Below are positions 1-8,327 of a stretch of DNA of 9,987 bases, one piece after another. Each line of letters opens with the position of its first letter. Position 1 is the stretch's first letter. A model generated the notes under the pieces. That model saw nothing but the letters and a program-made list of their open reading frames with translations. It was not told where the DNA came from and searched no databases. This stretch comes from Bacteroidia bacterium (GTDB taxonomy: Bacteria > Bacteroidota > Bacteroidia > NS11-12g > UBA9320): contig JAQWZS010000081.1 of assembly GCA_029253325.1 (NCBI GenBank), forward strand, positions 1 to 9,987, written 5' to 3'. Both the position numbers and the translations under genes were made by a program.

Positions 1-2495
1 GCGTACTCTGGTCTTCCTAAAGCATTGTACCCTTCTAATATCATGGGTGTATAGCGGAATCCACTTTGATAGGACGAACTCATATAAATCTGTAATCCTC
101 TCATCCAATTAGAATAATAAGTGGCATTGCTGTCCGGAGTAAAAACAGTTCCCAAGTTCACGTTCCAAGGTCTATCCCATGCTAAATAATTTTCTGTACT
201 CAAAGGTACCTCCCCATTTTGAGCTATCTGTAAACTACTCTCTCGAGCACTATTACTCTTCCCTTTTGCAAGTTGATAAGCTACATTACCAAATATCTTA
301 ATTTGTGGAGTTATTTTCCATATTACATTAACCTCAGCTCCTTGCACTTTTGCATAATCCTGATTAATGTACATTGTTTTACTTACGGGACGACCAGTCT
401 GATCATTGACGATAACTTTTCTACTAACAATATAGTCAAATCGATTGTTGTTATAAGCTGCTACTGTTAGTCCTAAATTCTTCCCAATTTGTGATTTGAA
501 TCCTATTTCGTATGAAATGTTAACCTCTGGGTTTAAATCTGGATTTCCTAAAAAAGACAAAAAGCTTCTATCTTGGTATACTGGATCAAGTCCAGCATAT
601 AAGAATCGAGGGTGGGGTAATCTCATGCTGTGAGAATAATTAAAGTATAGCACGTTGTTGCTCGTCACAGGAAAAGAGACATTAACCTTTGGAAGAATCC
701 TTGCCTTGTATCTTAACCCAAAAACATTGATGGTGTTTTTTTGATAATCAGACCTTACTTGATCAATAACTGGAGCTTCCGGATTAGATACTGCATCATC
801 AGCAAACTTTCCTGGTGCCCAATAATTAAAACGCAACCCTAAATTAGCAATGATACCCTTGTAATCTATTTTATCACTAAAAAATAAACCTCCGTTATTC
901 GGCTTTACATTCCAAATATCATTGCTTGAACCTATACTTATACTGGGAGTACTTGTACTATCATTGATTACAATTGGTGCCCCTACCCATGGACGAGTAA
1001 CATCTACCCATTGGTATTGATTCAGTTTTTGCTCCCATCCAAAATTAATCTGGTGAACTTTACTTAATGGATAATATTTAGCATTTGCTTTTATTGTATA
1101 TTCTTGAGCAAAGTGATCGTGCCATAAAGAACTTATCCCCCCATTATTAATAAATCCTGGACCAGGTAGAACAAATTGAATATTTCCGCTAGGATTAAAT
1201 ACTTGAACAGGGTCTGTAACAATACTATATTCATCGAATACCTGATCTACGGTTGGAGTTCTAAACGGTAGACCGTTAGCATCTGCTCGAAGATTAGTAA
1301 ATAATCTTCCAATAGAAAAAGTAGCAACCAATTGTTCATTAATAGCTCTTCTGAGATTTAATGCGGTCAGATTAGAATGATGGGTGTATGTGGATGCATT
1401 ATCTAAATTTAGGCTTCTATCAAATTGGAACCCTGGTCTTAAAATTGCATCGAAACCAACAATCTGAAGTGTTCTCGTATTTTGATTAATCGTCAGACTG
1501 TGCTGATTAGTGATTGAAATTTTTGTTTTAGAGTTCAGCTCATGACTTAATTTAAAGGTATGGGTAAACTGGTTTGACTGACGTGGTGCCCATAAACTGT
1601 CATTTTCACCAATAATCGAACTATGAATTTGATTGGCTGTTGGTCCAAAATAATCGTCACTCAAATTAAAAGTAGCGTTATTGAAGAAGTAGAATTTCTT
1701 ACCTTTTACCTTAAACTTACCACCAAAGGATAACTCACCTAAATCTGTATTCCAGCCCATAGAAGAAGTATTCCCCACATTATCTCTTTGATAACTTCCA
1801 GATATTTGAAATTTCTCTGAACCTTCTTTAATCGTTGTACTTATCACTCCAGCTGTTCCACCATCGTGCTCAGCTCCAGCTCCACCAGTAATCAACTGTA
1901 ATTCGCCAATTGACCCACTCGATACTTTTACTCCAAATCCTGTACCAGCCAATGGATCTTGTGCACTGATATTATCAATATTAAATGATGTTTCATAAAC
2001 ACGTGCTCCTCTGATTTGAATTCCATCACTAGACTTTGATACTCCAGCCTGCATAGCAACAACTTCTTGAACATCTCTAACATTCATCTCACCAATGTCT
2101 TTCTTGTTCAAGGTAATCGTACTTTTAGCGTCATCCAATTCAATGATTTTTTTCTTACCTACAACCTTAACAGTCTCAAAAGTATTAGTTTGAGCTACCA
2201 TTTTGACATTAAGTATGGTGTTTATCCCAGACTTTATGTCAATATCATTATAAACCTTCTGCTGATAACCAATAAACGAAATATTAATAGAGTACCTACC
2301 TGGTTTGATGTTTTTGATAATAAATGTACCATCAGCTTCAGATATTGCTGCTCCATATGTCCCAACAACACGAACATATGCTCCAACAAGACTTTCACCA
2401 CTGGTCTCATCAGTTAGTTTCCCTTTCAAATTCCCCATTTGAGCATGAGAAAAAAGAGCTGAAAAAGCTAATATACTACCAATTAAAAGTCTCAT
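1..2495 (-). CDS. TonB-dependent outer-membrane receptor with carboxypeptidase-regulatory-like N-terminal domain (3' end beyond the window)
   Basis: The reading frame is open from the ATG at 2495 to the left edge, giving 831 codons with no stop. Residues 1-19 are a signal peptide ending in SHAQ. Residues 21-100 form a CarboxypepD_reg-like beta sandwich (GKLTDETSGESLVGAYV, then ADGTFIIKNIKPGRYSI). The plug lies at about 105-225, with IQIRGARVYETSFNIDNI and LITGGAGAEHDGGTAG as its typical motifs. From about 228 onward alternating aromatic beta strands form the barrel, including an NYSHSMRLPHPRFLYAG segment and a late GNPDLNPE motif, so most of the barrel is present. Family role: energised uptake, or gating of export, across the outer membrane through TonB-ExbBD. 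The start lies inside the upstream lipoprotein gene (20 bp overlap), which implies cotranscription and perhaps coupled translation. No SusD gene is adjacent in the window, so a glycan-uptake role is not supported. The substrate is unknown. Confidence 0.93.
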   Translation of the reverse strand, partial: MRLLIGSILAFSALFSHAQMGNLKGKLTDETSGESLVGAYVRVVGTYGAAISEADGTFIIKNIKPGRYSINISFIGYQQKVYNDIDIKSGINTILNVKMVAQTNTFETVKVVGKKKIIELDDAKSTITLNKKDIGEMNVRDVQEVVAMQAGVSKSSDGIQIRGARVYETSFNIDNISAQDPLAGTGFGVKVSSGSIGELQLITGGAGAEHDGGTAGVISTTIKEGSEKFQISGSYQRDNVGNTSSMGWNTDLGELSFGGKFKVKGKKFYFFNNATFNLSDDYFGPTANQIHSSIIGENDSLWAPRQSNQFTHTFKLSHELNSKTKISITNQHSLTINQNTRTLQIVGFDAILRPGFQFDRSLNLDNASTYTHHSNLTALNLRRAINEQLVATFSIGRLFTNLRADANGLPFRTPTVDQVFDEYSIVTDPVQVFNPSGNIQFVLPGPGFINNGGISSLWHDHFAQEYTIKANAKYYPLSKVHQINFGWEQKLNQYQWVDVTRPWVGAPIVINDSTSTPSISIGSSNDIWNVKPNNGGLFFSDKIDYKGIIANLGLRFNYWAPGKFADDAVSNPEAPVIDQVRSDYQKNTINVFGLRYKARILPKVNVSFPVTSNNVLYFNYSHSMRLPHPRFLYAGLDPVYQDRSFLSFLGNPDLNPEVNISYEIGFKSQIGKNLGLTVAAYNNNRFDYIVSRKVIVNDQTGRPVSKTMYINQDYAKVQGAEVNVIWKITPQIKIFGNVAYQLAKGKSNSARESSLQIAQNGEVPLSTENYLAWDRPWNVNLGTVFTPDSNATYYSNWMRGLQIYMSSSYQSGFRYTPMILEGYNALGRPEY

Positions 2496-3933
2496 TAAAT
2501 ATTTTTGAAATTAATTGATTCTGATTAGATGATAACTTGTCTAGCTTATGTAATTCTACGGTAAATAAAACCAAATTTACATCACCTTCCGTTGATCTTC
2601 TTTGAATTGCAATAGTCTTTGGCCCTGTCCAGCCACCATTTGGGGTGAGGTGAGCTTCATACAAGGCCTCTGCTTCTTGACTGTAGTAAAATGGATCAAT
2701 AGCTAATAAAAAATTGGTTGGTTGTAAATCTGGGAATCCATCTACTTTACTTTTTGCGAAACTGTCATTTTCAAAAAATGCCTGTCCTCTACTACTTGTA
2801 AAGCTGTCGATGGATAATACTCCACCTATGATATCAATATTGGTCCCTGTAGCAAATGCTGTAGAAACAAGAACTTTTTTCTGATTATCTATTAACCCTT
2901 GAATAATAGGTGCCGCAAAATCAAGGAGTTTGCCATCGGCTCCTGTTAACGGATTGCTAAAATTACCTTCATCAGTATGAAAAAAAACTTTATCATATTG
3001 TTCCGACAACAATCTGAAATCTGGATTCCAAAACCTAGGCTGATTTAACCCTCCATTTTTAGCATAATTTATAAAATCTGCTGAAGTATAATTGTTATTT
3101 ACTAACGTTTGATATTCCTTATCAATTCGATTATTGTGGCCTCCTATTACCAGAAGATCTGAAGTTTGACTCCAGACAAATATTGGAGGTGTGCTATCAA
3201 TATTACTAGAAGTATTTGCAATATCCTCAACCTTCAATTGGATTATGTTATCACCACCATTATTAAATCCATCTATTGTATGAGATGACTCCTTTTCTAA
3301 TCCATAATAAACTTTTGCATCACCAACACCACTTTCTGATGGGTTGACAGGTAAAAGAGATACCAGTTTTTGGTTGAGATCAATTTCTGACCACGAACCC
3401 TCATTGGCTCTTATAAAACATTTTTTTAATGTTTCGTCTCCATCAGGGTCAGAAGCCATATATCTAAAAGTAATCACCAGGCTTGTTGTGTCTAGAGGAA
3501 GTGATGCCTCCTCAAAATATACCTCTGGTGTGCTATTTTTTAAAGGTACCTTTAAATATGCAGGAGTAGGGTCTTTAACTCCCTCATTGTCAACTGCACG
3601 TACATAAAAGTCAATATCTGTTGAGTCCTGATTAGGCTCTATATCAAATAGAAAAATACTGTCTTGCGTTTGGGTTTTAAACCAATCTTTATCTCCAATT
3701 CGAATCTCATAAAATTGGATATAGCCATCGATATCTGTTCCAAACCAAGTAAGGTTTACCGTACTATTCAGACGGTTATTCCCTGATAAGTTGATGCTCT
3801 CAATAGATATTTGAGTCTCAGGAGCACTGTTAGGCAATGATTCGCCCTCCTTACAAGAGGCGATAAAAAGTAGCAAGACCAGGCAAATAATAATGGTCTT
3901 GCTACTTGTTATTTGAGGGTGACTATTAATCAA
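2476..3933 (-). CDS. Surface lipoprotein with two Ig/FN3-like domains and a C-terminal alpha/beta domain, function unknown
   Basis: The protein has 485 residues. It opens with a short polar stretch, then a hydrophobic segment ending in the lipobox LFIASC, so Cys27 is the likely lipidated residue. The residues after it (KEGE) are acidic and could act as a Bacteroidota surface-export signal, but this is weak. Residues about 38-130 look FN3/Ig-like (WFGTDIDGYIQFYEIRIG, FYVRAVDNEGV). Residues about 135-245 look like a second Ig-like domain (YMASDPDGDE). From about 257 the pattern changes to alternating strands and helices: LLVIGG, then YDKVFFHTDEG near 313-323, then KKVLVSTAFATG near 353-363. This recalls ThuA or class I amidotransferase-like folds, with no clear catalytic triad. 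The gene overlaps both neighbours (4 bp and 20 bp), which ties it to the receptor downstream. The only usable start is TTG, because an in-frame TAA lies two codons upstream and no ATG precedes the signal peptide. The specific function is not recognised. Confidence 0.87.
   Translation of the reverse strand: MINSHPQITSSKTIIICLVLLLFIASCKEGESLPNSAPETQISIESINLSGNNRLNSTVNLTWFGTDIDGYIQFYEIRIGDKDWFKTQTQDSIFLFDIEPNQDSTDIDFYVRAVDNEGVKDPTPAYLKVPLKNSTPEVYFEEASLPLDTTSLVITFRYMASDPDGDETLKKCFIRANEGSWSEIDLNQKLVSLLPVNPSESGVGDAKVYYGLEKESSHTIDGFNNGGDNIIQLKVEDIANTSSNIDSTPPIFVWSQTSDLLVIGGHNNRIDKEYQTLVNNNYTSADFINYAKNGGLNQPRFWNPDFRLLSEQYDKVFFHTDEGNFSNPLTGADGKLLDFAAPIIQGLIDNQKKVLVSTAFATGTNIDIIGGVLSIDSFTSSRGQAFFENDSFAKSKVDGFPDLQPTNFLLAIDPFYYSQEAEALYEAHLTPNGGWTGPKTIAIQRRSTEGDVNLVLFTVELHKLDKLSSNQNQLISKIFNETFNW
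3930..3933 (-). other. TTGA stop-start overlap that sets a TTG start
   Basis: Read on the minus strand, the bases TTGA contain the TTG start of the lipoprotein gene and the TGA stop of the preceding secreted-protein gene. The lipoprotein frame has a TAA two codons upstream of this TTG. Its first 27 codons hold no ATG, so any later start would remove the signal peptide. No Shine-Dalgarno sequence is present. Re-initiation by ribosomes finishing the upstream gene is the simplest explanation, and this is inference. Confidence 0.7.
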
Positions 3934-6146
3934 ATTTTAATGAATTTAGCTGACATTTTAATTCCATCCGAATCTATAAATTCTAGCATATATATTCCAG
4001 GAATCAGTGAATCTATATTTAATTGCTTAGAATCAAGTATGGGTGTTTTCATCATTTCTCTACCCTCAATACTTCTAATGTATAATGTTCCACCTCTCAA
4101 ATTTCTAGTAGTCACATTCAACACATCGCTAGAAGGGTTCGGATAGAATATGAACCCGTTTTCATCAATGTCTATTATAGAATTTGTCGCTGTATCACCT
4201 GCATAATTTGTACTCTCAAGTGATAAACTAAACCCAATAATATCATCGTTGTTTCTAGGTTTAAGAGAATACTGACTAAATCCGTAGTAGATGACACCTA
4301 CGATAGCATCCATATCCATTTCTTTAGTTGCTTCAATCGCTGGAACTTCCATTATTCCCTCTATATTCTCAAGCGTATCATCTGAAACCACAGAAACCCA
4401 TAATGATGAATTATTATTCCCATTCTTAACCCCTGTTTGTACTTTGGTACTGTTATTAAAGCTCGCTCCAGTATCGCTTGATATCATCCATTCCCCAAAT
4501 GGATTTAATCGTGGATTAGAAATCTTAACTTTACCTCCTTGATTAACCATTCTAACAAGCATTCCTTCGTATTTCTCCATCCCTCTATTTACTCGACCAG
4601 CACTGTCACTTACCGGAAGTTCAATTGGAGCTATTTCTGCCTTGTTTCCTGTTTTTGTTACAGAACTAACAAGCATTTGTGTAAAACCGAATGATTCTTC
4701 AATTGTTCCCGTCACTTCCACTTCTTCTGTTCTCCATAATTCTAATAAGTCTGAACTTCCTGAAATACGAATTCCTCCCCATTCTTTTGCATCTTTATCT
4801 TGAATATAAACATCCTCTAAGTCATAGGGCTTAGCACTTGATGTTACATAGCCTCTAACCGTAACTGTTTGCCCCTTATATGGACTTGCGTCAGATGTTG
4901 GATCTAAAACATATTGTAAGTCTGGGATAGTTAAACCACCATCACGTACTGTATAAAATGCAGTGGCTCCTTTTGCTTTACTTGCTGAAAATGGGCTGTA
5001 GCTTACGTTTCCATCATTATCTGTAGCTGAGATGTAATATTTGATAATTGTTCCGTCAGCAAAAGCTGGAATAGCACCTTCATATTCGTCAGTAGACCCT
5101 GCTTTTAATGTTAGCGTTGTTTCAGTAAAATCTGGATTATCCTTGTTTGTATCATCAGTGTAATATAATTTCTGATTATCAACTGTCCCGTTGAAATCTA
5201 TAATTTTAGCACTTATCTTGAGATTATCTGAACTAGATGGAACCAATGGTATTCTTGTAACTTCCGTAATACTTGGTGGTGTATCACCAACTTTATAATG
5301 GCTCTTATCGAATGGATTTAATTCATAACCTCTACCAGTACCTCCTGAACACCCATTTTGAGAGTGCATAATTATACCCTTTAATGACTCATATTTTGTT
5401 CCAACAATAGGAGCAACAAATTCTCCGTCATTTTGAGGACTTGAAGGGTTTACCAACGTTCTTCCTGGAATTTTTTGTACTAAGAATCGATCAGATACAT
5501 TAATCACGTTACCATTTTCATCCGATACGTCAAAACTTACTCTATTCCCACTAAAGACAGAAACAGAAACAACTGTTACATTATTAAACTGAACAAAAGA
5601 ACCTTCCCATTCTTCACCTGTCACATAAATATTTGATCGCGTATTATCATTTAACTTACCTAGGTCTATTACTTCTGCAGTTGGAGCAGATACTGAACCA
5701 ATTACTTTCACAGACGAATTGTCCAATGGGAAAACTTGCGTTTCTCCTTGAAAATTCCCTACCTTACCTGTAACCTCAATGATCATTCCTGAAACGAGGT
5801 TATCAAGTTTACTCACAGGTTGACTTTGACCACCTCCATCGGTATAAACCCCATGAATCTGAACTCCCCTGAAGTTTCCCATCCCACTGGATGAAGTATC
5901 CAAGATATGAACCCCTGGTCTGTACCCGCCATTCACAGATCCAGATGCCAATTCTGTAAGGTTGCCATCATGCATAACGATCCCAATTGTCTTAATCTCT
6001 TGATCATCGTATGAACTCAAGTCTTTACAATCAGCTAAATCTGTTGGACTGATATATTGAATGTCCCGAACTGAAACGACTGTTTGAGCCAATGATAAAG
6101 TGGCCATTAGTAAACCAGTAATTAGAATTGTAAGTTGTTTTTTCAT
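3930..6146 (-). CDS. Secreted protein with duplicated nuclease-type OB-fold modules and a T9SS type A sorting domain
   Basis: The protein has 738 residues and starts at an ATG 8 bp after the preceding stop, with an A-rich leader. Residues 1-20 are a Sec signal peptide (MKKQLTILITGLLMATLSLA). Two similar modules follow. Module one spans about 22-285, with an OB-like part to 150, then WEGSFVQFNNVTV, and a closing GIIMHSQNG...YELNPFD. Module two spans about 405-637, with KGQTVTVRGYVT, DVYIQDKD, VEVTGTIEESFGFTQM, then YEGMLVRMVN and a closing GVIYYGFSQYSLKPRNNDD. An Ig-like domain (about 290-400) separates them. These modules resemble the OB-folds of YhcR-like/COG2374 extracellular nucleases, yet no nuclease catalytic domain is present. 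The end (from FIFYPNPSSDVLNV at about 666 to PGIYMLEF and the final KFIKI) is a standard T9SS type A sorting domain, so export to the surface or medium is expected. The ligand is unknown. Binding, not catalysis, is my inference. Confidence 0.88.
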   Translation of the reverse strand: MKKQLTILITGLLMATLSLAQTVVSVRDIQYISPTDLADCKDLSSYDDQEIKTIGIVMHDGNLTELASGSVNGGYRPGVHILDTSSSGMGNFRGVQIHGVYTDGGGQSQPVSKLDNLVSGMIIEVTGKVGNFQGETQVFPLDNSSVKVIGSVSAPTAEVIDLGKLNDNTRSNIYVTGEEWEGSFVQFNNVTVVSVSVFSGNRVSFDVSDENGNVINVSDRFLVQKIPGRTLVNPSSPQNDGEFVAPIVGTKYESLKGIIMHSQNGCSGGTGRGYELNPFDKSHYKVGDTPPSITEVTRIPLVPSSSDNLKISAKIIDFNGTVDNQKLYYTDDTNKDNPDFTETTLTLKAGSTDEYEGAIPAFADGTIIKYYISATDNDGNVSYSPFSASKAKGATAFYTVRDGGLTIPDLQYVLDPTSDASPYKGQTVTVRGYVTSSAKPYDLEDVYIQDKDAKEWGGIRISGSSDLLELWRTEEVEVTGTIEESFGFTQMLVSSVTKTGNKAEIAPIELPVSDSAGRVNRGMEKYEGMLVRMVNQGGKVKISNPRLNPFGEWMISSDTGASFNNSTKVQTGVKNGNNNSSLWVSVVSDDTLENIEGIMEVPAIEATKEMDMDAIVGVIYYGFSQYSLKPRNNDDIIGFSLSLESTNYAGDTATNSIIDIDENGFIFYPNPSSDVLNVTTRNLRGGTLYIRSIEGREMMKTPILDSKQLNIDSLIPGIYMLEFIDSDGIKMSAKFIKI

Positions 6147-6154
6147 TTTATTGT

Positions 6155-8275
6155 TTATTTAATAATTGCAAATTTTCCTTTATATAAATCTCCTGTTTCA
6201 AGGTCTTTTACCGTAAAAAGATATAAACCTCGAGCTATAATTTGGGTGTTCTCTGTTAGCAAATTCCAGCCATGCTCACCACCACTAAAAACATTTTGGC
6301 TGGGGTTTTCTGATCCAAAAGTCTGGTTCCACCGAATATCATCACCATTATAATCATCGTGGTGTGTAATTCTATCTAAAAAATCACCTGCTAAAGTGAA
6401 TACATTAATCTCACAATGTTTGGGTAGATTGGCAAAATATAATTTTCTACTTTGCTCTTGAAAGCTACTTCTTCCCTCCCAACTTGCCCCAGCATAATAA
6501 GGATTTGGATATACAAACGGCTTGTTTTTAGTAATGCTTTCATTGATAGGTTTGCCAGCAAAAGCTCTAAAGTTATTTGAAACAGAACTCGATTCTAAAC
6601 TTTCTAAATTGTTTTCTTCGTTGCCTCTATCAAATGCAGTGACGGAAACTGCATATTGCCAACCGTTTAGCACTTTATCTATAGTATACTTATACTGATA
6701 CTCGCTTCCATCAATGACAATTGGCTTGTCTAATTTTACAGAAGCAAAACCAGTTTCGTAACCATAACCATTGTCGCGGATATCATATTCGGCAATCTTC
6801 ACAAGATCTCTTTGTAGATTCGGAACATCTGTAACATCAAAGCCTAGTTTTGTCATGTACAAACGATATCCTTCAAAATCTTGTTCTTGACTGATTGGAT
6901 CAATACTTCTCTCTGAATTATCCTGCCAAAAGATTTCTATCTTGTTGTCAGAAGTTATAATTTTTGTGTTGGGTATATCAGGGGGAGATGGCAAGACAAA
7001 TCTAGTAAGAACTCCATCACCATTATTATCCTCACCATCATCTAAAACTCCATTAAAATTGACATCCTCACCATTATAAGCAGTTTGAGCCCAACTGGCG
7101 TTTGACAAAAATGTACTTCTCTGAAAAGCATTATTATCTGAGTTTGGATTGCCATCTTCTTTTTTTCTAGCGAAAATATAAGCATAGCTTACCTTGACAT
7201 GGTCGCTTGGTTCAAAATTTAAGAATGGCCCAACTGAGACTAAATCTGAACGATTACCTAAATCATTTAGTTGCTCCTGATAGCTTTTGGAACCGCAATT
7301 AGAATTTGAACTATTATTTTGATTCCAGCACAGTTGATCGTTCAAACCCTTGGTTAGCTTTTGATAGCGAGTATTGTCATTTGTTGGCTGAAAATACACT
7401 GGGTCTGAAGTACTATTGAACTGCCAAGCGTTGTAGTGAGCCTTAAATCGAGGGTTTGAAATTGGGTGTTGAAACCCATTTTTGTCCTCAGCACCTAAAA
7501 ACTTTTGTCCAACATAACTATTGGTAAAACCGACATCACCAGAATGATCGTAACAGTATGCCATTTGCAAACTGTCTAGATATCCATTTCCACCCTTGTT
7601 ATAAAAAGCTGCTCCACCGCTACCTGCTGGTGTTACATTAATATTTCTGACAACCGTATTTGCCCACAAACCAAAGTAGGCACTATCAATCGTATATTCT
7701 CCAACGTTTTCAATATCAAAATCAAGAATAACAAAAAAGTCACTGAATCCATAGTTCCAATTAAATGAGCGAGATTTCACCTTGACAAACAATGGGTCTA
7801 GATGCCCGCCTATCTGAATCTGTGTACCAGGTACTTGCACATTCACATCGGAATAAACACCTATAAAATCTTGGTGAGATATAGCATCAGGGCTATAATA
7901 AGGGCTGTTTCTTAACGAGGAAAGTTCTTTGAGCACATCACCTTGTTCAGGATAAAACTCAAATCCAGCTGCACCTGTGCTATATCCTTGTGGGGCATCA
8001 ACTGCGGCTGTACTCACACCTACTGTAGACCCATTGATAAGCCCACCAAACCAGATACCACTCTCAAAAAGATGCTCCACACCACTACCCGCTGGATACT
8101 CCCCAGAAGGATTCCCAGAACCATTCTTGTACCCTCTAAAGGCATTGCCATAGGTTCCAGAATTAGTAACATTTAATCTTACATTAGAGGAAGTCGTTGT
8201 TTTTTCATCAAAAGTTTGTCCCAACAAACCTGTCGAAACAAAAATAAATGCAACTATGAAAATTATATATTTCAT
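6155..8275 (-). CDS. Large secreted protein with calcium-loop-like segment, FN3-like region and YPNPY C-terminal domain
   Basis: The start chosen is the ATG at 8275, giving 706 residues. A TTG one codon upstream is possible but less likely. Residues 1-19 form a signal peptide (MKYIIFIVAFIFVSTGLLG). The first 390 residues are rich in Gly, Asn, Ser and aromatics and look all-beta; I do not recognise a catalytic family there. Residues about 403-426 read EDVNFNGVLDDGEDNNGDGV, Asp/Asn-rich calcium-loop repeats of the thrombospondin-3 or EF-hand-like kind, acting as a joint before an FN3-like region (about 436-565, with FEGYRLYMTK and WQYAVSVTAFDRG). The last 120 residues begin at YPNPY (589-593), contain LYFANLPKHCEINVFTLAGDF and end GLYLFTVKD...GKFAIIK, which is a variant T9SS-type C-terminal domain. 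It is the first gene of the operon, directly behind a good promoter. Cys316 and Cys327 could form a small disulfide loop. A structural or adhesive surface role fits best, but this is inference. Confidence 0.86.
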   Translation of the reverse strand: MKYIIFIVAFIFVSTGLLGQTFDEKTTTSSNVRLNVTNSGTYGNAFRGYKNGSGNPSGEYPAGSGVEHLFESGIWFGGLINGSTVGVSTAAVDAPQGYSTGAAGFEFYPEQGDVLKELSSLRNSPYYSPDAISHQDFIGVYSDVNVQVPGTQIQIGGHLDPLFVKVKSRSFNWNYGFSDFFVILDFDIENVGEYTIDSAYFGLWANTVVRNINVTPAGSGGAAFYNKGGNGYLDSLQMAYCYDHSGDVGFTNSYVGQKFLGAEDKNGFQHPISNPRFKAHYNAWQFNSTSDPVYFQPTNDNTRYQKLTKGLNDQLCWNQNNSSNSNCGSKSYQEQLNDLGNRSDLVSVGPFLNFEPSDHVKVSYAYIFARKKEDGNPNSDNNAFQRSTFLSNASWAQTAYNGEDVNFNGVLDDGEDNNGDGVLTRFVLPSPPDIPNTKIITSDNKIEIFWQDNSERSIDPISQEQDFEGYRLYMTKLGFDVTDVPNLQRDLVKIAEYDIRDNGYGYETGFASVKLDKPIVIDGSEYQYKYTIDKVLNGWQYAVSVTAFDRGNEENNLESLESSSVSNNFRAFAGKPINESITKNKPFVYPNPYYAGASWEGRSSFQEQSRKLYFANLPKHCEINVFTLAGDFLDRITHHDDYNGDDIRWNQTFGSENPSQNVFSGGEHGWNLLTENTQIIARGLYLFTVKDLETGDLYKGKFAIIK

Positions 8276-8292
8276 CAACGCTTAAGACACTA

Positions 8293-8327
8293 CAAATATA
8301 CTGTTAAGTTACGCTCACTTGAGCAAA
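8293..8327 (-). promoter_or_regulatory. Bacteroidota-type promoter for the four-gene envelope operon
   Basis: On the minus strand TTTG (8327-8324) is followed after 23 bp by TATATTTG (8300-8293), an exact match to the Bacteroidota -7 consensus TAnnTTTG with a -33 TTTG at the long end of the usual spacing. The predicted transcript would begin a few bases further on and have a leader of only about 10-15 bases before the ATG at 8275. The site lies in the only gap between tsaB and the operon, so it most likely drives all four downstream genes. Confidence 0.7.
8313..8324. repeat. Short inverted repeat between the -33 and -7 boxes, possible operator
   Basis: GCTCA and TGAGC are separated by two bases, giving a 12-base near-palindrome. 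It sits inside the promoter spacer and its last base touches the TTTG box. This position would suit a repressor or activator half-site pair. With only 5 bp arms it could also be chance. It is too short, and lacks a T-tract, to be a terminator for tsaB. Confidence 0.3.

Noticed and set aside
273..470. Plus-strand 65-codon open frame, and similar ones at 2067-2417, 2324-2518, 3344-3607, 3913-4146, 4291-4542, 6135-6353, 7943-8176 and 9716-9901
   Set aside because: All lie opposite well-supported minus-strand genes, show no family motifs and have low-complexity or odd composition; they are shadows of the real frames.
1..2495. A frameshift or broken receptor gene, because no complete frame closes at the left end
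   Set aside because: I found no stop in the triplets I checked one by one (1 to about 1440), and the rest translates into continuous receptor sequence up to the ATG at 2495; the gene simply runs past the window edge.
1..3933. A SusCD polysaccharide utilisation locus
   Set aside because: The lipoprotein next to the receptor has Ig-like and alpha/beta domains, not the helical TPR-like SusD fold, and no glycoside hydrolase is present in the window.
3930..6146. A secreted nuclease or 5'-nucleotidase
   Set aside because: Only the OB-like accessory modules are visible. After module two the sequence goes straight into the T9SS sorting domain with no catalytic motifs.
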